From Pipra filicauda (Eukaryota > Chordata > Aves > Passeriformes > Pipridae): a stretch of 64,000 bases of DNA. The notes under the pieces were generated by a model. That model was not told where the DNA came from and did not search any database. It worked only from the letters and a program-made list of their open reading frames with translations. Position numbers and translations under genes: made by a program. The stretch is taken from NCBI RefSeq assembly GCF_003945595.2, contig NW_024104509.1, forward strand, positions 1,364,001 through 1,428,000, read 5' to 3'. How positions within the stretch are numbered: the stretch's first letter is position 1; the number at the start of each line of letters is the position of its first letter. Shown one piece after another: positions 9,954-21,619 of the stretch.

Positions 9954-12686
9954 AAATGCTTCAGGGAGCTGACTACGGCATATGAAAGAACAAGTAAAGT
10001 TGACTTTTGAAAATCACCCAATGGAAATCATGATTATTTCTATTACCAAGTGAAAAAGAAGACATATTAAAGAAAAAAACAGAAAAGCACAAATAAGAGA
10101 GGAAGAACAACATATGCTGAAAACAGTTAGTAAGAAGTTTTAAATTATTTACCACATTGAACAAAAATATTCCCATCTGAAGTTACATAGAAACTATAGT
10201 TTAGGAATACTATGGCAAAACCTCAAAAATATGTTTAAATCAGCATATTCAACAGGCTTCAGAAGAGTTGATTTATTCCATCCATCAACATGGTCCGTTG
10301 TTTATGAGTTTTCTTCCCTAACCCTGCTTTAAACATCGTAACTGTAAGTTCAAAGGGAAATACAGTTCTTGAGCTGTGACTGATGCTAATTTAATTCCTC
10401 TGAAACTATTGGTATGTATTATAAGTCAAAACTAAAATTTGAAAAAAAGGTATTTAATTTCATGTAATCTGAATTTATTTCATCTACTTTTTGATCTTAG
10501 TTCTCTGTGTGCTTTATTTCACACTGCATATGAAAATTTTTCTAAGGGAAAAATTTGTCCTGCCTTGCTAAAACAAAATGAAGATAAGCAGTTGGTTAGA
10601 GGTAATAGTCACATGTATTTGATTCTCATTTGATTTGGTCATTGTCAGAATGGACTTGCCAGTGGTTGGAATACAGAAACGCAGAGAATGGGAGAGAAGA
10701 AAGGTAAAAAATCTTGTCACCCTCTGTAGGACAGATATTAAACTAATTGCTTTCCTGCCAGAGGCCAGTGAACCCAGATAGAATAATTGTAGTAGATATC
10801 TTTTGTTTTCAGCTGGAATAAGACAAGAAGCAGCACCCATTTTCCATCCTAACTTACTCCAGGACAAAATTGTCCTGTTTCAGCTTTGGTCTAAGCTCAC
10901 CCATCTCAGTTTAACACAGACATAGAGCCCACACAGCCAATGTGAGTGTGACCTCGTTGTTGGTATTGCAACCTGCCAATTTAGCTTAAGAGAGACATTC
11001 CTTTTTGCTGGATAGACAATCTGAGATCAGAAAATAACTGTATGTTTAGGTGTCAAAAGTCAGCAAGAAACTCTGAACTTACTCTGCCATGCTTACAATA
11101 AACCCAGCAGTTCCTAATAGACTCAGGTATATATTGTGCTGATAGCTTCACCAAGCTTTTGATTTATGCCTTAATATTGACTTAACACCTTGCATAAGAA
11201 AAAGACTTTAAATAAGGTTACAAAAGTCCTAAAATCCTTTGAAAATATTCACCATACTATTTGCCTGGTTTGTTGTATTTATAGCTCAAATTCATTAAAA
11301 TGAAAAATTCCAGCTTATACATGAAAAGCACAATTAGAAAACAGATCTGGACCATTTAAGGAAGTATTTCAAAATAGCGTTGAAACCGTAAACTGAAAAT
11401 CCCCAGACTCTCAGACATGAAGATAGAGCTGTTGACATGGCTTGCTTAATGTCTCCTAGATGTCAGGAACATTGTAGGATGAAATCAATTATCCAGCAAC
11501 TAGGTAACAATCCTGCTTGGAAGCGTCTATGGAGTTTAATACTTATATTCTAAAGTGCTCTTTTCTCTAAAGAGATCCTTTCTTTAGAGAAGTAACTATT
11601 TTAATTTCTGTTTCATCTCACCAGTCCTTCAGATCACCTGTTTGATCACATTTATAGCAACAAATATTTTCCCTGTTTATTTACACACTCTTTCTTTAAT
11701 ATGTAACTACCTTACTTAGGCTCATCTTACAGGCAAAATTTTTAAAACTTTAAGGACACTTAAGGCCAACAAACCTATAGGTAGCAATTTTCCTACTCTT
11801 TCTTTGCCACTCAGTTGGATGTACAAAAGCCCTTGTTCAGGGAAGTTACCTGGAGTGTCCAGGTTAGTTCCCTGCTTTGAAATGTCCCTGAAAGAAATAA
11901 TTCTCTGTATGAGAGTTTTGTTTAGTTTAAAGACAAATAGACTCTGTATTAAATCACTTTTTAAGGACAAGTCTTTTGTTGGTCATGTCTGTGTGTTTGC
12001 TACGAAGCTTTCCAAAAGAACACTTCAACCTTTTATTGATGACACATTGAATAGGCACTGTATTTAGAGGGATAAGATGTCATCATTGTCTTCTGTACAC
12101 TTGGTGAAAATGTCCTCAGTAGATGTAAAATATTTTTATATGCTAGATTATAGACTCTCCTGCAATAAGTGGATATGGCTGGGCCAATAATTGTACCAAA
12201 GTAAACAGAATGATATTTATTGGGGTTTAAATGCTCATAAAGTAGTAAAACTGTTTAATTCTGCTTCTGATTTTTAAATTATTTAATATTTCATGTTGCT
12301 CAGCTGTATTCAGCAACTAAAGCAATAAGTTCAGTTTGCTTTCTGTTATCATACATGTTGCATATATTTTTCTCCTTTATAACTAATACAGAGAGAACTT
12401 TAGCCAAAGCTTTGTGCCTTGGCAGGTGACATCCAGTTGCAGAACAGTAAGACTGTTATTTGTCTAAGAGACTGGTATTAACTGATACATTCTCAATGAT
12501 GAAATAAGAGGCTGACATGCAAACTAATCGAATATACAGCCTCACTTTAAAAAAACAGGATGTTTTCTTTGCCTGAAAGCCAGATGGACCAATGTTCATT
12601 TCTGTACAACACTTCTTACGCAGCCAAGAACAGGGCAAGAATCAGTCGCAACCACCACAAATCAAGTCTAGGAGACAAATTTAATA
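9954..12686. other. Unique AT-rich DNA with one short hairpin
   Basis: No recognised gene or transposon. ORFs reach only 99 codons (minus, 10568-10867) with no motif that I can name. The one structured item is an 11-bp inverted repeat at 11563-11591 with a 7-base loop. The remainder is anonymous intergenic or intronic sequence. Confidence 0.55.
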
Positions 12687-13284
12687 TGTTGTTGCGGTTT
12701 AAGTCCAGTTGAAAAGTAAGCCCCATGCAGTGGCTCAAATCCCCCCACCCCTCCAGTGAGAGAGACAAAAGGCAGAGATCCAGAGCTGGGATAAGAATAA
12801 TTTGCTGGAAACAGCAGTGAGATAATAAGGAAACGAACAGTAACAGCAAAAATAATAACAAAAGTATACAAAAAGAGGATAATTTACATACAAAAAATGC
12901 TCACTGATTGACTGATCTGACCTGACCAGGCACAGCGCAGCCCCCTGAGACAAAGAACAAAATGGCCCCTGGACTCTCTGTGCCTACCTATTTCTCCCAC
13001 ACTGGAGACAATGTAAAACAATGGTGGACAAACACTGGTTGGGACCAGCATTACCCCATGGCTCCATTCACCTCTTGCTCTCCTAGAAAAAAGACAAGAT
13101 GGCTGTGGACCCTCTGTGAGCCCCCTTTTCGTCCTCCACACAAAGCCATACCTCCTTCTTATTGGAAATGAGAATCCCTTACTTCCTCTCCACGGTGATG
13201 ACGTGGGTGTATAGAACAACAGCATAGACATGTCCACAAGGCTCAAGGTTCTGCCCCCTCACATTCTTGGCCAAAACTAGGACA
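12687..13284 (-). mobile_element. Solo LTR, avian ERV (TGTCCTAGTTTTGGCC type)
   Basis: The minus strand reads TGTCCTAGTTTTGGCCAAGA at one end and ...GGACTTAAACCGCAACAACA at the other, giving TG...CA ends typical of an avian LTR. A middle stretch, 'ccagcaaattattcttatcccagctctggatc' on the minus strand, parallels the same zone of the LTRs at 9504 and 47103, so the three are related subfamilies. Length is 598 bp. Flanking hexamers ttaata (12681-12686) and cttata (13285-13290) match at four of six positions, which is weak support for a 6-bp duplication. ORFs up to 120 codons overlap it on both strands with no retroviral protein motif. Confidence 0.8.
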
Positions 13285-15654
13285 CTTATACATGAGGAAG
13301 AGCTCTGATCATGAAGAGAAATTAACAAATTAAAGGGTTCATTGACTCTTATTTAATTGGGTCACTTCACCATGCTATCTCATTTTGAAAGAAATGGCAA
13401 GTACTGCAATATACAAAGCTGCAGCACATATCCTCTTACCTATAGGTCTCCTGTCTGTTTCTAAAATGGTTGGCTTTATTAAGAACACAAACATAGTTAA
13501 ATTGCCATCACCAATTCCTATAAGCATCACATGCTGTGTCTCCTGACTTCAACGAAGCTCTCCTTTTGTTGCAGTACTGATGTAAGTCACCAGTGCTAGT
13601 AGAAAAACAAAACATAATTGAACTGTGACTGTCAGCCCAGATGTGTGAGCTTGCTTAGCTGAATGAAAGGGCAAACATGACCCAGTGGCCTAGGTGCAGA
13701 GAGAGCAGAGAGAGCTCTGATTTCTTCATATTTCCCTTCGAACATTGTTGGCATTCTGCTACCATTTTGAACACATACTGTGCCCCATTCCACTGATGCT
13801 TCTGTCACTTATAATTTTACTGGTATTTGTTGGAGGTCACATTATGAGCTCTTGCACACAGCCTGTCACAAGAAGCTGCCCAGGCAAAGTCAGAGAGGCT
13901 CTCAGAGAGTCAGTGCACAAAAGGACAAGCACAGTATAGCCTGCCTGCTACTGTTTTAGTAAAAGGGCATAACACTTATGCCAAGAGGTATGGGACCATG
14001 AAGGCATCACAAGAATACAAGAATTCATCTCCATTTAAGAAAAGTGAATTCCACACTAAAGAATAGAGCTTTGACACTATTGTTTTTGGCCTAATGTTGT
14101 GCTTTTCCACAGAAATTAAAATTCTTGGAAAGGTAGGCTAAAATACAGAAAAAGATGAAGTTGCTAATAAAAAGAAAAAAGCTCTTCACTGCTCTGAAGA
14201 AGCTCTTCATAAAGTTCTAAAGTCACTGATAAAAGGAAAAACCCCCACAGTGACCTAAAATCCCTCAATAAACTTCTGCTTCATTAAGCTACACATCTAG
14301 AGCCACGTATTAGCACATGACAGGATAAAGATCTGTCTTTTCAGTCAAAGACATGTCACAGTTTACTAGAGATCAAATACATGCCCCTAATAAATCACAT
14401 AATACTATTATAAATGTACTACCATTCTCTATTCTTTACTTCCTCTACAGCAGGGATTACATTGTCCCAACAGAAACAAATTACTGTCATAAAATCTAGA
14501 AATTGCTTATGGTCCTCTACACTGTCACTACTGACATTTTTAAGATCTCTGCATTAGGCAAAAAAGGGATCAGAAGATGCTCATGAAAATAGCATGAAAC
14601 AAGACGATAGGTGACACAACTGATTTTGACAGAAAAGTTACTTCTTGCAGTTTCCAGAGGAACACAGAAAAGCCCTAAAGGAGATTTATTTTTCTTTATG
14701 TCATGGAAAAAACCTTCAACTAAAGAACAAAAAAATAAAAAGAAAGAAAATTAGAATCATTATCTGATCACAAACTGGTGTTTCTGAATTTGCAGTGAAA
14801 TCAATATTTACTGTATACAACCTTTGGAGTGCAGCCAAAGAGCCAAGGAGGGACCAGAACAGAGATTGAATGTAAAAGAGGAGTCTTTTCACATCAGTGT
14901 CTTTTGTTTTCATTGGTAAGCTATCCATTGCCACGAAGTGCCCTCTGGAGTATTACAGAAGAGTTTTTGATTTTTTCAGTGCAGAGGGTAGGACACACTG
15001 ATCAGCCTGGGCAATTGCATCCTATTACTTCTTTATTGTTGAGCTGCAGATCTGCGAGGACAGTTGTAGCCCTAAGAAAATGAAATTTCTTGCTTTATTA
15101 CTATTATTAACGAAGGAATTTTGTGAAATGATAGTAAAAATCTATGGTTTCTCCTACTAAAATTACTTATGTTTGAATGTGAGTAAAATCTAAATTCATA
15201 TTTCCTGGACTGAAACACAAGGGAAGAACAGAGAATGCAGCTATCCACAACAACAGCATGAACAGGAAATCTCTACTTTGCTCCTACAAAAAGAATCTGG
15301 AAACACTAATTGTGAAGCAATCTTCCAGGGATGCTCTGAAATACTGCTAAAGGTATTATGTAGTGTCTTCATGACTAGAGAGGCAAATCCCTTAGATGAA
15401 TGTTTCCACTAGTTACTTCTGTAGTCTTATTTTCTGTACAATAATCTATTCAGTTGCTGCAAAAAACCCCAGAATGATTCCTCTTTTGAGTAAAGCATTG
15501 TCTTGCAAAGGGGAAAAACAGTTGGGGAAACTGTATTTGTCACTTAAATGACACAGCCAAAGCTGAACAAATGGAGAAGTCCTGGGGGTGAGATATAGCT
15601 GTACAGGGGAGTTCCTGAGTTCAGAAACATGTGCAACAGCCCCTGTGCCTTGAC
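13285..15654. other. Unique AT-rich DNA, no gene seen
   Basis: ORFs of 64 to 84 codons occur but show no family motif. Short A-rich runs (about 14730-14755) are the only simple sequence. Nothing here has splice-bounded exon character that I could support. Confidence 0.55.
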
Positions 15655-15989
15655 ACGACCTGGAAGCCCTTGGCAGCCAACCAGGCAAGGAGGTGGTGGT
15701 GCCGGAGCAACCGATGGAGTTTTAAATGGCTCCAGGCAGCATAAGCAACCCAGAGCACGGCGAACAGGAGCGGGCAAACAGGGGCATGGCACATCAGCGA
15801 GGGCGTGGCACAGCAGTTTGCACAGGCAGGATGAGCAGGAGAGATTCCTCTCTGACAGTCCGCGAGTACCCAATAGAGGCAGCAAACAGACTCAGTAGCT
15901 GGTAAGGAAGAGCAAAGAGCTATGGTTGAGGAGCTGTGTTGCCAGATGAAGGAGCTACAAGAAGAACTGAATAGGCTACTAGTATTTGA

Positions 15990-16860
15990 GCAAATGAGCA
16001 AGAGATAGACTGATCATTTTCAGAGGTGTCTCAAGACTCTCGGGTGTCTTGAACCTCCATGGTAGTGGAAAAGCAGATGGATTCAGAATCCTGCAGGGTA
16101 AGTAGTCAAAAGACAGTTGGTCAAGGGTCTGTTAAAGATGAAGACTGGAATCAGATCACTGCACGTACAAGGAGGAAGGTTCGTCCTCTTTCTCAGAATT
16201 TGGCAGGTAGGGCTGGTACCTTCAACAACAGATATGAGGCTCTGGAACCAGAAGGCCAGACAACTGATGAGGTAATGAGGTGAGTGAAGGTCCTTCTGGG
16301 ATAGTGGGACTCCTAAAACAGCACCACCTGTAGTGGCATCACAACCTTCTCTGCTAACAGGAAAAGAAGGGGAGTTGTAATAAGAGACTCCCTTCTAAGG
16401 GGTTTGGAGGGCCCGATATGCAGACTGGACCCAACTCACAGGAAAGTCTGTTGTCTCCCCGGGGCTCAGGTAAGGGACATTACTGGAAAACTCTCCAGTT
16501 ATAAAAGGCGCTCTGATTACTATCTGCTATTGGTTGTTCAAACTGGCAGCAATGAAATAACAACGAGAAGTCTGAGGGCAATCAAAAGAGACTTCAGGGC
16601 CCTGAGACAACTGATAGAGGGATCAGGAGCACACTGATTTCCTTCATTGTTCCAGTAATAAGGAATAATATTGATAAGAATGGGCAGATCCATCAGGTCT
16701 GAGAGTATCTCTGAGGTTGGTATAAGCAGAAAAATGTTGGGTTTGTTGACCATAGGATGATCTTCTATTCACCTGGTCTACTGACACCTGACAGGATGCA
16801 CCTATTTCAGAGGGGAAAAAGCTTAGGAGCTAGTAGGGCTCATTGATAGAGCTTTAAATT
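15990..16860 (+). pseudogene. CR1 ORF1 remnant with SGNH-esterase-like region
   Basis: CR1 ORF1 proteins bind RNA and carry an SGNH-hydrolase (esterase) domain. A leading piece at 16059-16283 has the 'WNQITARTRRKVRPL' basic stretch and 'FNNRYEALEPEG', matching the basic linker and 'NRFxAL' block. A second piece at about 16376-16637 shows the esterase start as IRDSLLRGLEGPICRL, where the usual GDS block I has G changed to R while Ser remains. It then has 'LLVVQTGSNEI', corresponding to the G-x-N block, followed by 'IKRDFRALRQLIEGSGAH'. The two pieces are in separate ORFs broken by stops and frameshifts, so no intact protein can be made. The part after 16637 is recognisable only in fragments. 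Confidence 0.75.
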
Positions 16861-17029
16861 ACCTTGGAAAGGAGAAAGGGACAAAACTAGGCTCATCAGT
16901 CATGAGTGATGGGTTGGAGTGCCAAAACTTGAGGAAATGAGCACTAATGGGACCCCTCAAGCTTCTTCGTACAGTGTTGACCACAATGTCCCATACCTGA
17001 AATGTTTCTACACTAAAGTATGCAGTATC

Positions 17030-17675
17030 ATGAACAAACAAGAGGAGTTTGAAGCTTTAGCCCAGTCCAAGAGATCTGACATCACTGGCATTAAGTGAAA
17101 CCTGGTGAGATGAGTCCTGTGACTGGAGTGCCCTGTTGGACAGTTACAGGTTCTTCAGGAGGGATAGGCAGGGCAGAAGAGGCAGAGGGGTGGCGCCGTA
17201 TGTAACATAGGTGTTAGAATATATGGAGCCCACAGTTGGCAATAGCACAGTTGAGAGCCTCTGGGTAAGAATCAAGGGGCAAACAAATAATGGAGATATC
17301 ATTGTGGGAGTCTGCCATAGACCTCCCAGCCAGGATGATAATGCAAACAAATTATTCTTTGAGGAACTAAGGGACACTTCCAAGTCAACCGCCGTTGCCC
17401 TAATGGGGGACTTCAACTTGCCAGAAATTAACGGGGAGTATCACACAGATGGTACAACCTGGGCCAGAAGATTCCTAAAAAACCTAGATGACAACTTTAT
17501 GGAACAGGTCCTAAGGGAGCCGACTCAGAAAGATGCCCTTCTTGATCTGCTGCTTGTCAACAGAGGGGATCTTGTGAGTAAAGTGGAGACTGGTGGCTGT
17601 CTTGGCCACAGCAACCATAAACTGATAGTGTTTAAAATCTCTGTTGACAGGAGGAAAAGTGCCAGCAAAACCTAA
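17030..17675 (+). pseudogene. CR1 ORF2 AP-endonuclease domain, decayed
   Basis: This domain nicks the target DNA to prime LINE reverse transcription. The open stretch 17211-17675 (154 codons) contains VGVCHRPP, the 'MGDFNLPEI' block, 'LLDLLLVNR' and a terminal 'GHSNHKLIVF'. In active APE-type endonucleases the last block is S-D-H; here it is S-N-H, so a catalytic Asp has become Asn. Upstream, between about 17076 and 17210, the 'DITGI...ETW' start is broken by stop codons and frame changes (gcattaagtgaaacctgg gives a stop), which removes the N-terminal catalytic Glu region from the reading frame. The domain is therefore inactivated in at least two ways. Confidence 0.85.
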
Positions 17676-17684
17676 ACTCTGGGC

Positions 17685-18990
17685 ATGAGGAGAGCAGACT
17701 TCAGGCTGCTCAGGGAATTAGTAAGGAAGGTCCTCTGGGAAAACGTTTTTGCAGGTGCTGGGATCCATCAGTGCTGGTTGCTTTTTAAACATCACCTCCG
17801 AAGGACACAGGAACAGGCAATTCCCAAATTGTCAAGCAGGCGAGGCAGAAAGCAGGCTTGGTTGAGCAGGGATCTTCTCTTGGAAAGAAGGCAAAAAAAG
17901 AGGCTGTATGTCCAGTGTAAGCAAGGTCAAGTGACATGGGAAGAACACAGAGATGCTTCTTGCCATTGGAGGGAGAAAATTTGCTCAACTGGACTTGAAG
18001 GTGGCCAGAAATGTGCGGGACAATAAAAAGAGCTTTTAAAAATATATTACTGGCAAAAGGCAGTGTAGAAATAACATCAACCCAGTACAGGATGACGATG
18101 GTCAACTCCTCATCAGGGATAGAGACAAGACGGAGGTATTTAATGCTTTCTTTGCCTCTGTCTTCAACACGAATGATGAACCAAGGGAGTCTCAGTGCCC
18201 TGAGCTGGAGGACCATGACTGCAAGAATGATCAACTCCCAGTCAACCCTGAAATTGTGCAGGATCTGCTGCTCCAGCTAGATCCATACAAATCTATGGGG
18301 CCTGATAGGATTAATCTCAGAATCCTCAAAGAGCTGGCTGATGTCATCATACAACCTCTCTTGATGATTTTTTGAGCGGTCTTGGGAATCTGGAGAGGTT
18401 CCAGCTGGCTGGAATTTGACAAATGTTATCCTGATTTTCAGGGAGGGCAAGAAGGAGGAGCCCAGAAACCACAGGCCTGTCAGTCTCATTTCAGTGCCTG
18501 GTAAAATTATGGAGAAGATTATTCTGGGAAGCATTGAAAAACACCTGAAAGACAACACAGTCATTGGTCACAGCCAGCATGGCTTCGTGAAAGTCCTGCT
18601 TATCAAACCTGATTTCCTTTTATGATAAGATAACCTACCTAGTTGATTAAGGGAAGCCAGTTGATGTAATCCTTTTGGATTTCAGTAAAGCTTTTAATAC
18701 TGTCTTACACAGTGTCCTTCTGTCCACCACACACTGTCCACCACACAGTTGGATAAACACATCATGTGGTGGGTGAGCAATTGGCTCATGGGTCAAGCAC
18801 AGAGGGTAACAGTGATTGGGGCAACATCAAACTGGTGACCTGTCACCAGTGGGGTTCCACAGGGCTCCATCCTAGACCCAGTGCTCTTCAGCATCTTCAT
18901 AAATGACTTGGACGCAGGAGCAGAAGGGATACTAAGCAAGTCTGCAAAAACTGGGAGAAGCTGTTGACTTCCTTGAAGGCAGAGAGGCCC
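17685..18990 (+). pseudogene. CR1 ORF2 linker and reverse transcriptase, decayed
   Basis: The linker (17685-18026) is Arg/Lys-rich. The reverse transcriptase then shows 'FNAFFASVFNTNDEP', 'LQLDPYKSMGPDRI', 'NHRPVSLISVPGKIMEKII' (18416 onward), 'GHSQHGF', motif A 'VILLDFSKAFNTVLHS' near 18665, motif B '[22 protein letters not shown]' near 18850 and the motif C region near 18935. Motif C should read F-A-D-D-T-K-L-G. Here 'tctgcaaaaactggga' lacks about nine bases, so the catalytic Asp-Asp pair is deleted. In motif B, the usual G-P has become D-P. Reading frame shifts occur near 18050, 18375 and 18600. Each change would be expected to damage polymerase function. Confidence 0.88.
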
Positions 18991-19550
18991 TACAGAGAGT
19001 TGTCAAGAAATTAGAGAGAAGAGGAAGCCCCAGATTCTGCACCTGGGGTTGGGCAACCCTGGATGTTTGTACAGACTGGAGAATGAGGTGCTGGAAAGCA
19101 GCACTGTGGAAAGGGTCCTGGGGGTTCTGGTTGATGGCCAGTTGAATTTGAGTCAGCAGTTCCCTGGCAGCCAGGCAGGTCAACTGTGTTCTGAGGCCTA
19201 TCAAGCAAATTGTCTCTAGCCAAACGAAGGAGGTGATTGTCCTGCTCTGCTCTGCGCTGGTGTGGTCTCACCTTGAATATTGTGGCAGTTTTGGACACCA
19301 CAATACTAGAAAGATGTAAAGCTATTAGTGAGCATTCAAAGGAGGGCAATGAGGGTGGTGAAGGGTCTGAAGGAGAAGCCTTATGAGGAGCAGTGGAAGT
19401 CACTTGATTTGTTCAGCCTGGAGAAGAGGAGACTGAGGGGAGACCTCTTTGCAGTCTATAACTTCCTCGTGAGGGGCAGTGGAGTGACAGGCACCTCTCC
19501 ATTCTTGTGGGTCTCTTCCAAATTAGGATATTCTATGATTCTATGATTCT

Positions 19551-20911
19551 TAGGCTTTTGAGGATTTTTTTGGCAAATACCAAAATGTCACTGTCTTAGA
19601 AAAGAGAAATACTTCAATAAACCTCAAAACACACCACTTTTATTTCCCCCTTTGAGTCAGACATGCCTCTTCCTCCTCACAGGAGCTAACACAGAAAAAC
19701 AAATTTAAAAGCCTCAAGTGTCCAGTATGAATCTTATCTGATCTTCAACCACTGGTACTGCTTCTATGTTCTGTAGTAAACCCACACTACGTCATGACTT
19801 GACTGAAATACACTCTATTTGTCTGTCATGTCCATTATATATTTCTTTTGGTACTTTAAGTCAGATACCTGCCACAGATCATAGGGTTATTGTACTGCTG
19901 TTCTGAAGTCACATTAGTAAAGCCCATGGTGGATATTTCTGTAAAAACTTTCCACTGATCTCCGTCCATCAGCAGCATATTGCTGAATTTTAAATGGATA
20001 CAAACACAGCATTTTGGTAAAAGTCTCATGTTGTTGATTTGCTCTCCAACAAATGTAATAAATTTTAGCCTTCAAAGATATTACATTATGTTTGTGTTTC
20101 AAGCTGTTTTCTTGTAAAGAAGGCGTATTTTGCATATGATTTTTTTTTTGTATATTTTTAATGGTGCTGGTAACTCTCTAAGGTCACCTGTTAGTCCTTG
20201 CTGGGGCACAAAATACTTGAGAGCTATAAGGAGTATGAAGATCATGTCAGCAAGGAAAAAGAAATGCATTACATGTCACCTGTACAGCAAACCAGCAACA
20301 GAATCTGAAATTACAATTACTGTGCAATTTCATACTGAAGCATACCTCAACATAATTTCTGAAGGTTAGATTCTGGCTACCTGCTCACCAGCAGCATCAA
20401 ATGGGTAAATATATTCCTAGGAAAAACATTTACAAATTGATTTATTCTTCTGCTGGCTGTTGGTTATTCAATTGATATAACAGAGTTTTGTGTAGGAACT
20501 AAATAAAAAAACCAACTTTTTTAGCTTCTAGAAGGAGAAATGTAAACTAAAGTTTAATTTAACAGGAACTGTTAAGGGGACTTAAGGATCTAATTTCTTT
20601 TCTTTCAGCACCGTCAATATGGGTTACATTTATCTCTGTGCAACACTACACTAACATGTCCTAACATAACGTCTTAGACGTTAGCTAGCAAGAGTTATAT
20701 GTCAGACTTGTTTATACGGATAACAAGTCCAGTAATTTTCAGTGCCTGGGACAAATCTTAATATATCCCTCATTTTTCTTGCAACACACAAAAACTATAC
20801 TGAATGATACAGCAGCGGACTTCCACAGCTCCTGCTAAAGCCTCCTAGTCTTCACATACGGCGTAAAACAGCACTTATTTATGCCAGTCCCTTAGTTTTT
20901 GGAGTAGTTGT
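19551..20911. other. Unique AT-rich DNA, no gene seen
   Basis: ORFs of 73 and 79 codons only, with no motif. No repeat family recognised. It separates the CR1 from the plus-oriented solo LTR. Confidence 0.55.
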
Positions 20912-21619
20912 TGTAATGGACTGATTACAAAATGGAGTCTGCTTTGCCATTGTCTTGAGCATGTTGCTAAAAAGTCTTGATGCCACAGCTAGGCTGCTGA
21001 AGCTCCAGGAGGCCCCTAGCAAGCTATCAGAGGCGGGCAGACGAACAATAAGGACAAAAAGTTGTTACAATCAAGAACACATCAGGGACTTACTGTCCCA
21101 AATAAGGCGTGCCTAGCGGATCTCCCTTGGAGACTGGGCAACCAGCCGATGGACACTCAGGGCCCATCTTGGTACCTGGTGAACTTTGCTCGGATACTGG
21201 TGAACAGGCCGATGGGCACCCGGGGGCTACCACGGCGAGGGTGTTTAAGGCCATGCCTGGGGACTGCTGAGGGGGCTGTTGGAGGAGTGCTGTGGGAGCT
21301 GCTGCCAGCCTGTTACCCTGCCAATTCAGCTCGTTCCTCAGAGGCTACAAGGCGATCAGGGAAGAAGCCCCATGGAGATCTACCAGCTTGCAAGCCAGCA
21401 GCACTTCATGGTGGTGGTAACTCCCATCCTGTGCTTTTAGCAGTTACCCTTAGCTTTTCCTACTTTTCTATCTTCCTTCTTTCTCTCTGCTCTTTTGTGT
21501 TACAAATTGAGGGTGAATTACCATTTGAGATCCAGCATCTGGCCTCGTTTGTGCCTTAATCTCGCTTATGGGAATGTTCTAGAACCTGGTTCCCCTCTGT
21601 ATCTAAGCAGATCGGAACA
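20912..21619 (+). mobile_element. Solo LTR, young ERV family (copy 2, inverted)
   Basis: Same family as 3832-4560 but in the opposite orientation: it starts TGTAATGGACTGATTACAAA and ends GATCGGAACA, 708 bp. It is shorter than copy 1 by one 21-bp deletion near 20995. Flanking pentamers gttgt (20907-20911) and gatgt (21620-21624) differ at one base, in keeping with a 5-bp target-site duplication. Copies 1 and 2 share a 165-codon ORF with two amino-acid differences (S/F and G/E). High identity implies recent insertion relative to other repeats here. Orientation is given by the shared ORF; the true transcription direction is unproven. Confidence 0.88.

Larger units (their letters stand above)
15655..19550 (+). 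mobile_element. Near full-length CR1 LINE, inactive
   Basis: This is the largest element in the window, about 3.9 kb against roughly 4.5 kb for a complete avian CR1. It has, in order, a GC-rich CR1 5' UTR (agcgagggcgtggcacagca near 15796), an ORF1 remnant with an esterase-like region, an ORF2 endonuclease, a linker, reverse transcriptase, a 3' UTR and the terminal ATTCTATGATTCTATGATTC repeat. Retention of the 5' UTR is uncommon, since most CR1 copies are 5'-truncated. Several frameshifts, stops and substitutions at active sites show that it cannot mobilise itself. Part of the 3' UTR is missing: the text jumps from 'tgacaggcacctctccattc' to 'cttgtgggtctcttccaa' near 19505, where other copies carry several hundred bases more. 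Confidence 0.93.

Noticed and set aside
12884..13246. 120-codon minus ORF as a gene
   Set aside because: It lies wholly inside a solo LTR and has no protein motif.
15544..16001. Minus-strand ORFs of 113 and 126 codons opposite the CR1 start
   Set aside because: They are antisense to the GC-rich CR1 5' UTR and ORF1 start; the Cys/Leu-rich composition is a strand artefact.
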